This document shows positions 54,931 to 64,000 of a stretch of 64,000 nt of DNA, piece after piece. Source of the stretch: Xanthomonas euroxanthea (GTDB taxonomy: Bacteria > Pseudomonadota > Gammaproteobacteria > Xanthomonadales > Xanthomonadaceae); contig NZ_UIHB01000004.1 in assembly GCF_900476395.1 (NCBI RefSeq), positions 368,400 through 432,399 of the forward strand. The letters are read 5' to 3'. A program made the translations under genes and the position numbers. Numbering within the stretch: the first letter of the stretch is position 1; each line of letters starts with the position of its first letter. The notes under the pieces were generated by a model. That model was not told where the DNA came from. It made no database searches and saw only the letters and a list, made by a program, of their open reading frames with translations.

Positions 54931-56022
54931 TCAGCGTCGCCCGGTGCGATCGACGCTGGCGGGCCGCCGGCCCGATCCCTTGCCCCGGTTGTTCTGTGCC
55001 AGGCGCGTGGCGAGCTTTTCGGCCGCCGCGGCCACTTCCACGCGCAGCTTCATGTAGTTGGCCACCCGTTCCGGGTCCAGCGTATCGGCCTCGATCGCCG
55101 CACGCACCGCACAACCGGGCTCGGCGATATGCGCGCAATCGTTGAAACGGCACTGCGCCGCCAGCGCTTCCACATCGGAGAAGCCACCCTCGGCCAGATC
55201 CTCTTCGCCGGTGGGCTTGAGCTCGCGCATGCCGGGCGTGTCGATCAGGCAGGCACCGGACGGCAACGGAATCAACGCGCGATGGGTGGTGGTATGCCGG
55301 CCGCGCGAATCGTTCTCGCGCACCGCATTGGTCTTCATCTTCTGCGACCCGAGCAGGGTATTGGTCAGCGTCGACTTGCCCGCGCCCGACGAGCCCACCA
55401 GCACCGCGGTACGGCCATCGCCCAGCCATGGTCGCAGCGCTGCCACGCTGTCCGGATCCTTGGCGTTGACCGCGCGCAGCGGGATGTTCTGCGCTTCCAG
55501 CTCCTCCAGCACCGCCAATGCGTCCTCGGCGTATTCGGTCTGGTCGGCCTTGGTCAGCACCACCACCGGCTCGGCACCGCCGCCGCCGACCAGCAGCAGA
55601 TAGCGTTCGATGCGGCGCGGATTGAAGTCCGCATCCAGCCCGCACACGATGAACACCGTATCGATGTTGGCCGCGATCACCTGCTGGTGGTAATGCTCGC
55701 CGGCCGCACCGCGCTTGATCGAGGTGCGCCGCGGCAGCAAGGCCACGATGCGCTTGCCCTCCATCAGCACCCAATCGCCCACCGACGCCCGCTCATGGCT
55801 GGGAAACCGCGGCCGCTGCCACTCCGGCAACGACTCGGCCTTGAGGCCGACCTCCGGCGTATCCGCCACCACATAGCCGGTGCGGTGCTGTTCCACCACC
55901 CGCGCCGGCAGCGCCTGCGGATGCGTGGCGAACAGTGCCTGCCAGGCCGGGTCTTCGGCAGGGCCAGGCCAGGGCCAGCCGATGGATTGGAGGGTGGGGT
56001 AGTTGGGGGAGATGGGGCTCAT
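54931..56022 (-). CDS. rsgA: Ribosome small subunit GTPase RsgA
   Basis: A 363-residue circularly permuted GTPase that helps late 30S ribosome maturation. The permuted motif order is visible: G4 (TKAD), then G1/P-loop (GSSGAGKST), then G3 (DTPGMRE). An OB domain comes first (residues about 30-110) and a C-terminal zinc domain has cysteines and histidine (CRFNDCAHIAEPGC). The tail is basic (NNRGKGSGRRP), as in RNA-binding members. It is followed by the QEGLA gene at 2 bases. The upstream gene is the RTX gene on the same strand, 124 bases away, but hairpins separate them. Confidence 0.95.
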   Translation of the reverse strand: MSPISPNYPTLQSIGWPWPGPAEDPAWQALFATHPQALPARVVEQHRTGYVVADTPEVGLKAESLPEWQRPRFPSHERASVGDWVLMEGKRIVALLPRRTSIKRGAAGEHYHQQVIAANIDTVFIVCGLDADFNPRRIERYLLLVGGGGAEPVVVLTKADQTEYAEDALAVLEELEAQNIPLRAVNAKDPDSVAALRPWLGDGRTAVLVGSSGAGKSTLTNTLLGSQKMKTNAVRENDSRGRHTTTHRALIPLPSGACLIDTPGMRELKPTGEEDLAEGGFSDVEALAAQCRFNDCAHIAEPGCAVRAAIEADTLDPERVANYMKLRVEVAAAAEKLATRLAQNNRGKGSGRRPASVDRTGRR

Positions 56023-56059
56023 GGGGCGATTCTACGCCCACTGCTATTTGCGACATCCA

Positions 56060-56122
56060 CCACGTGCAATGCCACGTGGATTTTTGCCAGACCCCGCAAA
56101 AGCCATGACGGCTTTTGCGGGG
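56060..56122. terminator. Paired hairpins between RTX gene and rsgA
   Basis: CCCCGCAAAAGCC (56092-56104) and GGCTTTTGCGGGG (56110-56122) form a perfect 13-bp stem with a five-base loop. A second stem (CCACGTG/CACGTGG, 56060-56079) lies beside it. They follow the RTX stop on the minus strand, where a terminator is expected, but no T-run follows in that direction (the only T-run, at 56081-56085, is on the plus strand). Termination efficiency is uncertain. Confidence 0.6.
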
Positions 56123-56146
56123 AAAGGATTCAGCACCAATTGATCG

Positions 56147-59100
56147 TCAGACTGCAGCGATCATGAGATGCGGCTGATTGCCGCGTTCGCTCCAGGACTG
56201 CGCAAAAACCTCCTGCCCAGCTTCGCCCTGTGCCATCGCACCGATCAACTGACTCAACTCCGCCCCACCGACCAGACTGTCAACCTGGTCTGCGGTGAGT
56301 TCGCTCCAGTTCTGGTCGTATAAGCGGTCGACACGATTGGTCGCTTCCGTGTACCAATCTTTGAACGTCAAGCTACCTGACTGGTCAGTCAACGTTGCGA
56401 CCATGTCATCGCCAGCTCGGGCGAAGCTGAATTGATCGAACCCGGCTCCGTTCAACTGCAATATATCTTCGCCATAGGCATCGACATTCACGATGGTGTC
56501 GTGGCCTTGGCCAGCGGTGTAGCCATAAAAGTCATCGCCATCGCCGCCAACCAGCGTGTCGTCTCCACCGTTGCCGTCCAACTCATCAGCACCATCACCA
56601 CCGTACAAAACGTCGCGGCCGGCACCGCCAGAGATCGTGTCATAGTCCCCAAGACCGCTCAGCACGTTGTCTTGTGCATTCCCTGTCAACCAATTGCGGA
56701 ACTCATTACCGGTACCGTTTATGGCGTCACCGAGCAGAATCAGCGACTCCAGATCTTGCGTCAAAATAAAATCGATACTGGCAGCTACCGTGTCGCCATT
56801 GCGATAAGGGTGTTCGCCCATCGCGGGAATCCCAGGCGCTCCTGGCGCACCGACGGAAGAGCTCGTCACGTTGCGCGACAACTGCACGGCCATTGACATC
56901 GGAATCGAAGGCGCCTCCCCCTCGGTTTCGATGATGACATCTCCAACACTGTCGACATAGTAAAGATCGTCGCCACCACCGCCCTCCATGCGATCATCAC
57001 CCGCACCACCGATAAGGGTGTCGTTGCCCCATGCACCGATCAAGGTGTCATTCCCTGCAGCACCGTCCATCCAGTCGGCTTGGTAAGAGTAATCGTCCAC
57101 AGCCGCTGCGGTCAGGATATTGGCTCCGGCATTACCCTGCAGGGTATTGGAGTCTCCATTGCCAGTCCCGTTGAGATCGGCAGTCCCATCAAGGATCAAC
57201 TGCTGCAAGTTTATGCCCAGCGTGTAGTCGATACCGCTGATTACCGTATTGATATCTGTTCGCCAAAAATCTTCCAATCCGCTGTTGTATCCATTATCGA
57301 AGATCGAGTCACCAGCATCATCCACCACGTACGTATCGCTTCCCCTGCCGCCACGCATCATATCCGCGCCGGCGCCACCGTCGAGTAGATCGTCACCGCT
57401 TTCGCCTTCCAATTGGTCGTTACCCTCCAATCCAGATAGCCGATCATTGCCGATGCTTCCACGCAGGATGTCGCTGCCCGTAGTTCCATTCAGGGCTAGG
57501 TCCGGGCTCACGGCATTGGCATGCAGCCATGCGGAATCCCATACAGTTCCGTTGGCGAAGGTCACTGACTCGATCGCTGCCATGCCGCTTTCGCCGAAAA
57601 ATCCAACGATGGTGAGCGGCGACTGCCCCTCCACATACATCTGCAAGTCATAGCCCAGCTTGTAGAGGGTAAGATCGCCAGGAGATAGGTCAGCATTGAA
57701 AACTATCCGGTCTGTTCCGCCGCGGTCTTGTATTGCCTGGATTCCGTAGCCCTTGCCGAACACGTAGGTATCCCCGGCAGTGCCACCAGAAATGTGTACA
57801 TCACCTGGCCCGAGGTCGAACCAGGTGGCTCCCGCCATTTCATAATTATAATCGCGCCCAGTACTCTGAATGCCGATGACGTAGCCGCCAGTAGCATAGA
57901 AATTGGTATAGCTAGAACCGCCAATGGTGACTTCGATAGGCTCGAGAGGTGCGCCAAGTTTCTCCACAATCTCGTCTTGGCCCCAAATGCTGCCATCGGC
58001 GAAGTGCAACGCATTGATCGGGCCGCCACTGCCCCATTGCTCGGCTGTCAGAAAGTGTCCCAACACCATCAACCGGTCGGTGTATCCCTCGATATCGATT
58101 ACCAAGGCATCCCCCGAACGCGCGAGGCGAATGTTTTCCGTGGTGATTCCTTCACCAAGCTCAATCAAATCATGGTCGGGTTCCGCTGTTCGCCAATTAC
58201 TAATGAAATCAAGCCCAGAGCCAATGCCGAAGCGATAAATATCGTTCCCGGTATCGCCACTAAGGATATCCGAACCACTGCCTCCCACCAAAATATCGTT
58301 ACCTGCACCACCCGACAAGCTGTCATTTCCGGCACCACCATAGATGGTGTCGTCGTTCTCCAACCCTTGGACAATATCGTTACCCAAACCGGAATCGATA
58401 AATTCATCCTTTGGATAAAAAATTATAATATTGTCGTTACGGTGCGATCCCCGCATGGATTGATATAATATTTCTTGCACATCCCAAACAGTGCCATCGG
58501 CGAATATGACCTGCTCGATAGGATCAAGCGTAGGGATCCCAGGGGATCGTATGTCGTAAAATCCTCCCAATGTAATTGAGTCACTGGTCCCCTCAATGAT
58601 GAGTTGCAAAGAACCCCCATAAATATCATTGTTATAAACGACAATATCTTCCTTCAGTACACTGGCATCAAACCTAACACTCCCGCGCCAACCAGGCGAT
58701 CCCAGGATGAAGTCGCTACCGCCACCACGGCCAAACTCGTAGATATCTGCCCCCGCACCTCCATAGAGCACGTCATTACCGGCTCCGCCGTTCAGAATAT
58801 CCGCGCCTAGTCCTCCATAGAGTGAGTCATTGCCTGCACCACCTATCAGAATGTCATCACCGCCATTTCCGTAAATATAGTCATCACCTTCCCCGCCATC
58901 CAGATAATCGTTATACCACACCCCCATCTGCCAATAATAATAAATGTGGAGAAAATCCCCTATCAAAGTATCCTGACCATTGCCACCATAAATTGTATCG
59001 TCCCCCAGCATTCCAACTAGAAGATCATCACCGTCATACCCGTAAATCTCATCGTTCCACGAATTTCCTTCGATCTCATCCGCGCCGCGCCACAACATCT

Positions 59101-62100
59101 CTGGCAAAAGCTCGCTGCCGTCGGCCAGCAAGATTCGTGCGGTCGGCCCACTCGCGCCGGCGTACCCCTCAATGGTGAGGCTCTGACCGGTCTCGGTAAC
59201 GGTCATTATCAGAGCGCCGTTCTTTAGCGCGTAATACATATCCGCTGGATTGACGATATCAACTAGTTGTACTTGCCGAACATCGGCAGCAGGATCGAAG
59301 GTAATGGTGTCGTTGCCGTAGCCAGTGCCGTAGCGGAAAACGTCGGAGCCCGCTCCGCCGGACAGATGGTCGTCGCCGGCTCCGCCGTCGAGAAGATCGT
59401 TGCCATCGCCACCTTCGAGCAGGTCGTTTCCGCCCCCTCCGAATACAAGATCGTTGCCGATTCCGCCATTGAGCGAATCATTGCCATCTTGGCCGTAAAT
59501 TCTGTCGTTACCAGCCTCGCCATACAGTTCGTCGTCTTGGCCGCTGCCTTGCAACTCGTCATCGCCCGCAGTACCACCACCAAGTAAGCTCAGAGCATCA
59601 GCCCGATCCATCGTCGAACCATCGCCAAAGACGATCCGGTGCCCGCCACTGTCGCGTGCAAGAAAGCCTTCCAGGCGAAGCGATTGGTCTGTACCGAATG
59701 TCATCACCAGTGCGCTACCGCTCCGCCGGAACGTTGCCTGATTCCTAGAAAGGCCGGTGAGCGTGATGGTGTCGCTTCCCGCCGATTGGCTACCCAAACC
59801 AATCACCTCATCATGACCATCACCGGCCTTGATAAGATAAGTATCGTTTCCTTCTGCACCGACAAGGGTGTCGTTGCCGGTGCCACCATCGAGTTGATCG
59901 TCACCCCGACCGCCGTCGAGGTAGTCATCACCTGCATCGCCAGCGATCTTGTCGTTGCCAGAGTAAATACCAAACTGATCGTCACCGTACAAAATGTCGC
60001 TGCCTTCGCCGCCGACGGTCTGGTCATTGCCGGCGCCGCCTATGACAATGTCATCGCCTTTATCGCCAGATAGCGTGTCATCTCCATCGCTGCCTTCAAG
60101 ATAGTCGTTGCCGTTTCCTCCATTGACCTGATCATTTCCTTCCGCAGCGGTCACGGTGTCGTTGCCATCTCCCCCATTTATTAAATCGTTGCCGCCACCA
60201 CCATAAATGCTATCGTTGCCATCACCTGCATCTACATAATCGTCGCCTTCGTCTCCATCAATCACGTCATTTCCAAGACCGCCTCTGATTGAGTCATTTC
60301 CAAGCTCGCCATCGATAACATCATCACCTTGATTTCCGTCAATATTGTCATCACCATCTCCTCCAACCAAAGTATCTTCCCCACTGCCTCCGCTTAAACG
60401 ATCATTACCAGCCCCGCCGTAAATGAAATCCCGGCCTTCGTCGCCGATTAAGTTATCGTCGCCATCCTCTCCAAATAACCTATCGTCGCCTGTGCCGCCT
60501 ATCAACGTATCGCCCCCCCCACCCCCTTGCAGTTCGTCATCATCAGCGTCTCCCAAGAGAGTGTCGTTTCCCGCTTGACCTTGCAGAAGATCTTTTCCCG
60601 ATCCTCCGCTGAGATAGTCGTCGCCAGCGTTACCTTGAATCTCGTCGTTGCCTGCCTCGCCATATATCCGGTCATTCCCATGGAATTGAAGAGCTAGGTC
60701 GCTACCGGACGCGTCTCCCAGCAATAGATCATCCCCATCGCCGCCACGTATGACATCATCACCTCCGAGACCGATAATCGTGTCAACGCCTGACCCACCA
60801 TCGATGACGTCATTACCATGCTGGGACTCATCAATTCCGACGGCATCACCCAAGATGTAGTCTGCACCGTCCCCTCCTAAAAGAGTATCGTTACCGCTAT
60901 CGCCATAGATTCGGTCGTTACCCGCACCTCCATCAATGTAGTCGTTCCCTGGCAATCCCGCAGACACATAGGAGTATGTCAGGCCGTAGTCGACACGGTC
61001 TCCTTGAAGGATGTCGTCGCCTTCTCCTCCACTAATGACATCATTGCCACCCTGGCCAAATATTCGATCCTCGCCAGTACCACCTAGAATAATATCGTTT
61101 CCTGACGTATTGGCCCTGTCTGAAATTTGAGTGGCCATGAAGCTCCAGATACCATCAGCGGAAGAAAAATCGTCTCCGAAAATAAGATCATCGCCATCTT
61201 CCCCATCAATATAGTCATGATCGCTTCCACCGAGAAGCAGGTCGTTTTGCGCCCCTCCCAGGAGGGTATCATTACCTTCACCACCGTAAGCAACGTCGGA
61301 ACCATCGCCGCCGTCAATGTCATCATTCCCGCTCGGTAGAATATTTGGATTCGTTTCCACCCAAGGATCCTGGCCGTTTGTATAATAAGCTCTCACGGAA
61401 AAATTAAAGATATTCTGTGTTGCATCTGAGCCGACGGGAGTATTTCCTGAGACTTCGCTTAACCATCCATTTCCTACCGATATAATCCCTGTTCGAGCTG
61501 CAGACTCACTATACCAAGCGTCACGCTCGCTTGAGCCCAGCTCATCTTTTGGCTTGCGCCATGCCATGAGCATTGACGATCCAATCAATATATCGTCACC
61601 CAAGCCGCCAAGGAGCCGATTGGCTCCTGGCCCACCAAGGATTAGATCATTCCCATGGCCGCCATCTATCCAATCATCACCATATCCACCGGCAATTCCA
61701 TCATTCCCGCCCAAACCAGAAATAATGTCATTCCCGCTTCTGACTTCGTCTGGACCTCCATCACGGCCGACCAAATCGTCATCGTTTGTCTGGGAGACCG
61801 GATTCTCCGGGCTCCCGGGCTGGCCCAGTCCCGGCAGGGTAATATTTAGAACGCCGTTTGACCAATTCTTGACGACGATGCGGCCGCCGCTTTCACGATG
61901 CGTGATGATTAGTGTCGATTTATCACCATTCGGAACGGATTGCAGACGAAAGACGCCATCATGGGTCTCCCACCCAAGACCATCGCGCGAGACCGTGTTT
62001 ACCGAAAGGTCTCCGATAGCAACGCCTTCAAACGTAATTTTCCCTATGCCATCAGTATCAATGATCGTATCTTCAGTGATTTCATCTAGATCACGGACTC

Positions 62101-63109
62101 TGAATTCATACGTATCAAATCCCTTTCCGCCCTGTAATAAGTCCGATCCGCGCCCGCCGTGCAAATGATCATCTCCCAAGCCTCCATTGAGGGTATCTGG
62201 GCCCGCATATCCAACCAAAAAGTCGTCCCCATCACCCCCACTTAACTTATCGATGAGGTCACCACCGTATAAGGTATCGTTTCCCGACCCGCCTATCAGT
62301 GTACTGGAATAACTTTTATCATACTGCGCGCTCAGCTGATCATCCTGCTGAGTTCCAAAAGCGAGATAGTCGTTCAGTCCAGGTAGGTAGGCGCTACCTC
62401 CATTTTTGATTTGAAAGACTATCGATTGATACGCATCCTCTCGCATATCTTCAGGTTCTTTCGCGAAATCAAAGAAGTATTCCGCAACGTCGTCGGCGAC
62501 ATTCCCACCTAATACCCCTGCGATTGAACCGATAACGGCGATCCCTGCAAGTACTGGCCAGGAAGCGACGCCCGAGGCAACCGCTACACCGGTAAGTACT
62601 CCGGTAACGACCGCATTAACCCAAGAACCGGCGTAAACAGCCATAGCTGCTGTCAGATCACCTTGCGCCGCTTTTGTAATGACGTCTAATTCATCAAGCC
62701 CCTTAGATGCAAATTTGAAAAACTTCTCAGAGCCACCACCAAGCGCTATTCGTGTACCCTCCTTGTCTAACGCACTTATAACTCCGGACGCAAAATCCTT
62801 TAACGCTACGGCAGGATCTTTTTCTTTATCTAACAAGTCGAGCTGACGGCTTGCGTCAGCTATCATTCCTTCGGTCCACGAATTTAATATTGCATTACCG
62901 TCTGCGGCAAATCTATCGGCGTAGGATTTCAATAGCTCTATATTCTGCTCAAGTGTTTCAGAGTAGAGATTAAAGAGCGTAGTGGGTTCTACATTGGAAT
63001 CGCCGTGTAATGCTTTTGCATCCGCGAAAGCTGACTCGATGTTGCCGGCAAGCGCTGCAGATATTTCGGTGAGAAACATCGCATATCTGTCATTTTCATC
63101 TTGATTCAT
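56147..63109 (-). CDS. Giant RTX calcium-binding protein, type I secretion substrate
   Basis: A 2320-residue protein. The N-terminus (residues 1-270) is free of repeats: helical, with a glycine-rich hydrophobic segment at about 160-205 (TGVLTGVAVASGVASWPVLA). RTX nonapeptides (GGxGxDxLx) form blocks at about 275-340, 450-517, 594-1094 (the longest), 1181-1270, 1344-1464, 1577-1630, 1874-1937, 1982-2060 and 2147-2220. Between them lie about six haemolysin-related linkers carrying FADGTxW-type motifs (near 1143, 1323, 1523, 1693, 1840 and 2253) and a repeat-free insert at 517-594. Calcium would fold it outside the cell. No cysteine and no known catalytic domain was recognised, so toxin, bacteriocin or adhesin all remain open. 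AAGGA precedes the ATG. The base composition is clearly lower in GC than the surroundings. Confidence 0.93.
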   Translation of the reverse strand: MNQDENDRYAMFLTEISAALAGNIESAFADAKALHGDSNVEPTTLFNLYSETLEQNIELLKSYADRFAADGNAILNSWTEGMIADASRQLDLLDKEKDPAVALKDFASGVISALDKEGTRIALGGGSEKFFKFASKGLDELDVITKAAQGDLTAAMAVYAGSWVNAVVTGVLTGVAVASGVASWPVLAGIAVIGSIAGVLGGNVADDVAEYFFDFAKEPEDMREDAYQSIVFQIKNGGSAYLPGLNDYLAFGTQQDDQLSAQYDKSYSSTLIGGSGNDTLYGGDLIDKLSGGDGDDFLVGYAGPDTLNGGLGDDHLHGGRGSDLLQGGKGFDTYEFRVRDLDEITEDTIIDTDGIGKITFEGVAIGDLSVNTVSRDGLGWETHDGVFRLQSVPNGDKSTLIITHRESGGRIVVKNWSNGVLNITLPGLGQPGSPENPVSQTNDDDLVGRDGGPDEVRSGNDIISGLGGNDGIAGGYGDDWIDGGHGNDLILGGPGANRLLGGLGDDILIGSSMLMAWRKPKDELGSSERDAWYSESAARTGIISVGNGWLSEVSGNTPVGSDATQNIFNFSVRAYYTNGQDPWVETNPNILPSGNDDIDGGDGSDVAYGGEGNDTLLGGAQNDLLLGGSDHDYIDGEDGDDLIFGDDFSSADGIWSFMATQISDRANTSGNDIILGGTGEDRIFGQGGNDVISGGEGDDILQGDRVDYGLTYSYVSAGLPGNDYIDGGAGNDRIYGDSGNDTLLGGDGADYILGDAVGIDESQHGNDVIDGGSGVDTIIGLGGDDVIRGGDGDDLLLGDASGSDLALQFHGNDRIYGEAGNDEIQGNAGDDYLSGGSGKDLLQGQAGNDTLLGDADDDELQGGGGGDTLIGGTGDDRLFGEDGDDNLIGDEGRDFIYGGAGNDRLSGGSGEDTLVGGDGDDNIDGNQGDDVIDGELGNDSIRGGLGNDVIDGDEGDDYVDAGDGNDSIYGGGGNDLINGGDGNDTVTAAEGNDQVNGGNGNDYLEGSDGDDTLSGDKGDDIVIGGAGNDQTVGGEGSDILYGDDQFGIYSGNDKIAGDAGDDYLDGGRGDDQLDGGTGNDTLVGAEGNDTYLIKAGDGHDEVIGLGSQSAGSDTITLTGLSRNQATFRRSGSALVMTFGTDQSLRLEGFLARDSGGHRIVFGDGSTMDRADALSLLGGGTAGDDELQGSGQDDELYGEAGNDRIYGQDGNDSLNGGIGNDLVFGGGGNDLLEGGDGNDLLDGGAGDDHLSGGAGSDVFRYGTGYGNDTITFDPAADVRQVQLVDIVNPADMYYALKNGALIMTVTETGQSLTIEGYAGASGPTARILLADGSELLPEMLWRGADEIEGNSWNDEIYGYDGDDLLVGMLGDDTIYGGNGQDTLIGDFLHIYYYWQMGVWYNDYLDGGEGDDYIYGNGGDDILIGGAGNDSLYGGLGADILNGGAGNDVLYGGAGADIYEFGRGGGSDFILGSPGWRGSVRFDASVLKEDIVVYNNDIYGGSLQLIIEGTSDSITLGGFYDIRSPGIPTLDPIEQVIFADGTVWDVQEILYQSMRGSHRNDNIIIFYPKDEFIDSGLGNDIVQGLENDDTIYGGAGNDSLSGGAGNDILVGGSGSDILSGDTGNDIYRFGIGSGLDFISNWRTAEPDHDLIELGEGITTENIRLARSGDALVIDIEGYTDRLMVLGHFLTAEQWGSGGPINALHFADGSIWGQDEIVEKLGAPLEPIEVTIGGSSYTNFYATGGYVIGIQSTGRDYNYEMAGATWFDLGPGDVHISGGTAGDTYVFGKGYGIQAIQDRGGTDRIVFNADLSPGDLTLYKLGYDLQMYVEGQSPLTIVGFFGESGMAAIESVTFANGTVWDSAWLHANAVSPDLALNGTTGSDILRGSIGNDRLSGLEGNDQLEGESGDDLLDGGAGADMMRGGRGSDTYVVDDAGDSIFDNGYNSGLEDFWRTDINTVISGIDYTLGINLQQLILDGTADLNGTGNGDSNTLQGNAGANILTAAAVDDYSYQADWMDGAAGNDTLIGAWGNDTLIGGAGDDRMEGGGGDDLYYVDSVGDVIIETEGEAPSIPMSMAVQLSRNVTSSSVGAPGAPGIPAMGEHPYRNGDTVAASIDFILTQDLESLILLGDAINGTGNEFRNWLTGNAQDNVLSGLGDYDTISGGAGRDVLYGGDGADELDGNGGDDTLVGGDGDDFYGYTAGQGHDTIVNVDAYGEDILQLNGAGFDQFSFARAGDDMVATLTDQSGSLTFKDWYTEATNRVDRLYDQNWSELTADQVDSLVGGAELSQLIGAMAQGEAGQEVFAQSWSERGNQPHLMIAAV

Positions 63110-63425
63110 AAGAAATTCCTTTTTTATTTAATTACCGAGGATAATTTCGGAAATTGATTTAATGGCAATGGGAATTCACAACATTGATTAGAACTAGTTA
63201 GACTCCAATCGCGCCATGTGTTTGTGAGCATCTTTAAATGTAAAAAGATCCAATTTTCATCGCACCTTCTGCAGTCCAGAGCACATTCAAGGGTTTACAT
63301 TTCAACTCTTGATGCAACGTGACGATTGACGATGAATTTTGGGAAATCCATTCCCCCTATCGCCCGACGCTCCACGTCCACAAATCGCCCCTCCCCCAGC
63401 CAGACCTGCTCCTTCCATTTCATCT
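63110..63425. other. AT-rich promoter region of the RTX gene
   Basis: About 315 bp, much AT-richer than the window as a whole. On the minus strand it ends with AAAAAAGGAATTTCTT just before the RTX start, giving the ribosome-binding site. The stretch could carry a promoter of its own. No coding frame with support was seen, apart from the tiny frame just upstream at 63426-63488. Confidence 0.6.
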
Positions 63426-63488
63426 TTACTTGCAGCCAGACATACGCATCATGACCCAGGCCAAACCGACGAGCATCAGCAGTTTCAT
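63426..63488 (-). CDS. Possible 20-residue hydrophobic peptide between hlyD and RTX genes
   Basis: A frame of 20 codons encodes MKLLMLVGLAWVMMRMSGCK. It starts four bases after the HlyD stop, with GAGAG in front of it. It is hydrophobic with a cysteine near the end, like a very short membrane or lipoprotein-type peptide. It is below normal gene-calling limits and may be chance. Confidence 0.35.
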   Translation of the reverse strand: MKLLMLVGLAWVMMRMSGCK

Positions 63489-63492
63489 AACT

Positions 63493-64000
63493 TCATCTCT
63501 CTCTCAAAGATTCCGAGCCATGCATTCGTAAGGGACTCAATAAATAGTCAATCACACGCCGCTTTCCAGTTTTAACCTCAGCACTCAAGCTCATCCCGGC
63601 ACTCATCCGCACCTTGACCCCATCGATCGCCAGCGTGCTGCCGTTCAATTTGATGCGTGCAGGAAACACCAGGCCCAGCTTTTCGTCGTGCGCGGCATCA
63701 TGCGAGACGCTGGCGACCGTGCCGGTCAGGTAGCCGTAGCGGGTATAGGGGAAACTGTCGACCTTGACGGTGACCGGTTGGCCGGGACGCATGAAGCCGA
63801 TGTCCTTGTTCAGGACGGTGACCTCTACTTCCAAGGCTTCTTCGGCAGGCACGACGACCAGTAACGGCTGTGCGGGCGTCACCACACCGCCCACGGTGTG
63901 CACGGCCAGCTGCTGGATAGTGCCGTCCACGGGCGCGTGCAGGGCCATCAGCTTGTCGCGCTGGCCGGTCTTGGCAACGTCCTGGGTCAGTTGGCCGGCT
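63493..64000 (-). CDS. HlyD-family type I secretion adaptor, C-terminal part (cut by window end)
   Basis: The last 168 residues of a membrane-fusion protein. The frame is open to the window edge (AGQLTQDVAKTGQRDKL, upstream of the visible ALHAPVDGTIQQLAVHTVGG). It has the HlyD lipoyl/barrel segments LHAPVDGTIQQLAVHTVGGV and PLLVVVPAEEALEVEVTVLN, then GFMRPGQPVTVKVDSFPYTR. It ends with a basic tail. In type I secretion it links the ABC exporter to a TolC-type channel. The ABC exporter gene is presumably further right on the same strand. Together with the RTX protein it forms an export locus. Confidence 0.9.
   Translation of the reverse strand, partial: AGQLTQDVAKTGQRDKLMALHAPVDGTIQQLAVHTVGGVVTPAQPLLVVVPAEEALEVEVTVLNKDIGFMRPGQPVTVKVDSFPYTRYGYLTGTVASVSHDAAHDEKLGLVFPARIKLNGSTLAIDGVKVRMSAGMSLSAEVKTGKRRVIDYLLSPLRMHGSESLRER

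Noticed and set aside
63319..63531. Plus-strand frame of 70 codons before the RTX gene
   Set aside because: Overlaps hlyD end antisense, Pro/Ser-rich with no ribosome-binding site.

Overview
The window is about 64 kb of high-GC chromosomal DNA with the gene content of Xanthomonas. The main pointers are a sucrose-uptake (sux) locus of LacI regulator, inner-membrane sugar transporter, TonB-dependent receptor and amylosucrase; a TctDE-controlled citrate uptake locus; leuA facing leuCDB; and the imperfect-palindrome and GGGAAT-type intergenic repeats typical of this genus. The species cannot be fixed from the sequence alone. No tRNA, rRNA, CRISPR array, transposase or prophage gene was recognised.

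Layout. 1-6.3 kb: branched-chain amino acid synthesis. The 3' end of ilvA overlaps leuA (+) and faces leuC-leuD-leuB (-) across a repeat-rich gap; a LysR regulator is divergent from leuC. 7.3-13.5 kb: a beta-propeller/GGDEF signalling protein, a TetR regulator, a Pcm-like methyltransferase and TolC. 13.7-18.7 kb: envelope polysaccharide and lipid A genes (waaA, lpxL-like acyltransferase, O-antigen ligase-like protein, glycosyltransferase) and a small CHCC zinc-finger protein. 19-22.4 kb: a secreted GH92 alpha-mannosidase. 22.7-30.9 kb: a C4-dicarboxylate module (malic enzyme MaeB, DctA transporter, OprP-type porin, hybrid sensor kinase). 31.2-34.5 kb: a DUF1460 lipoprotein and a TonB-dependent siderophore receptor preceded by a Fur-box-like site. 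34.6-35.4 kb: a 294-bp tandem repeat. 35.7-37.5 kb: an aldo/keto reductase and a LuxR-type response regulator. 37.7-43.8 kb: citrate sensing and uptake (periplasmic binding protein, TctE, TctD, porin, CitMHS symporter). 44-44.7 kb: a PhaB-like reductase whose catalytic tyrosine is phenylalanine. 45.1-52.3 kb: the sux locus. 52.7-56 kb: a DJ-1/PfpI protein, a putative HExxxH metallopeptidase (QEGLA family) and RsgA. 56.1-64 kb: a 2320-residue RTX calcium-binding protein downstream of a type I secretion adaptor (HlyD family) cut by the window edge.

How the parts work together. Several blocks form outer membrane to cytoplasm nutrient routes with their own control: porin, DctA and MaeB for C4-dicarboxylates; porin, CitH and TctDE for citrate; SuxA, SuxC and SuxB under SuxR for sucrose, with two identical 10-bp palindromes in the suxC/suxA divergent region. 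The least explained parts are the RTX/type I secretion region, which is AT-richer than its surroundings and has an N-terminal glycine-rich hydrophobic segment; the Tyr-to-Phe reductase; the orphan binding protein coupled to TctE; and the repeat families between genes.
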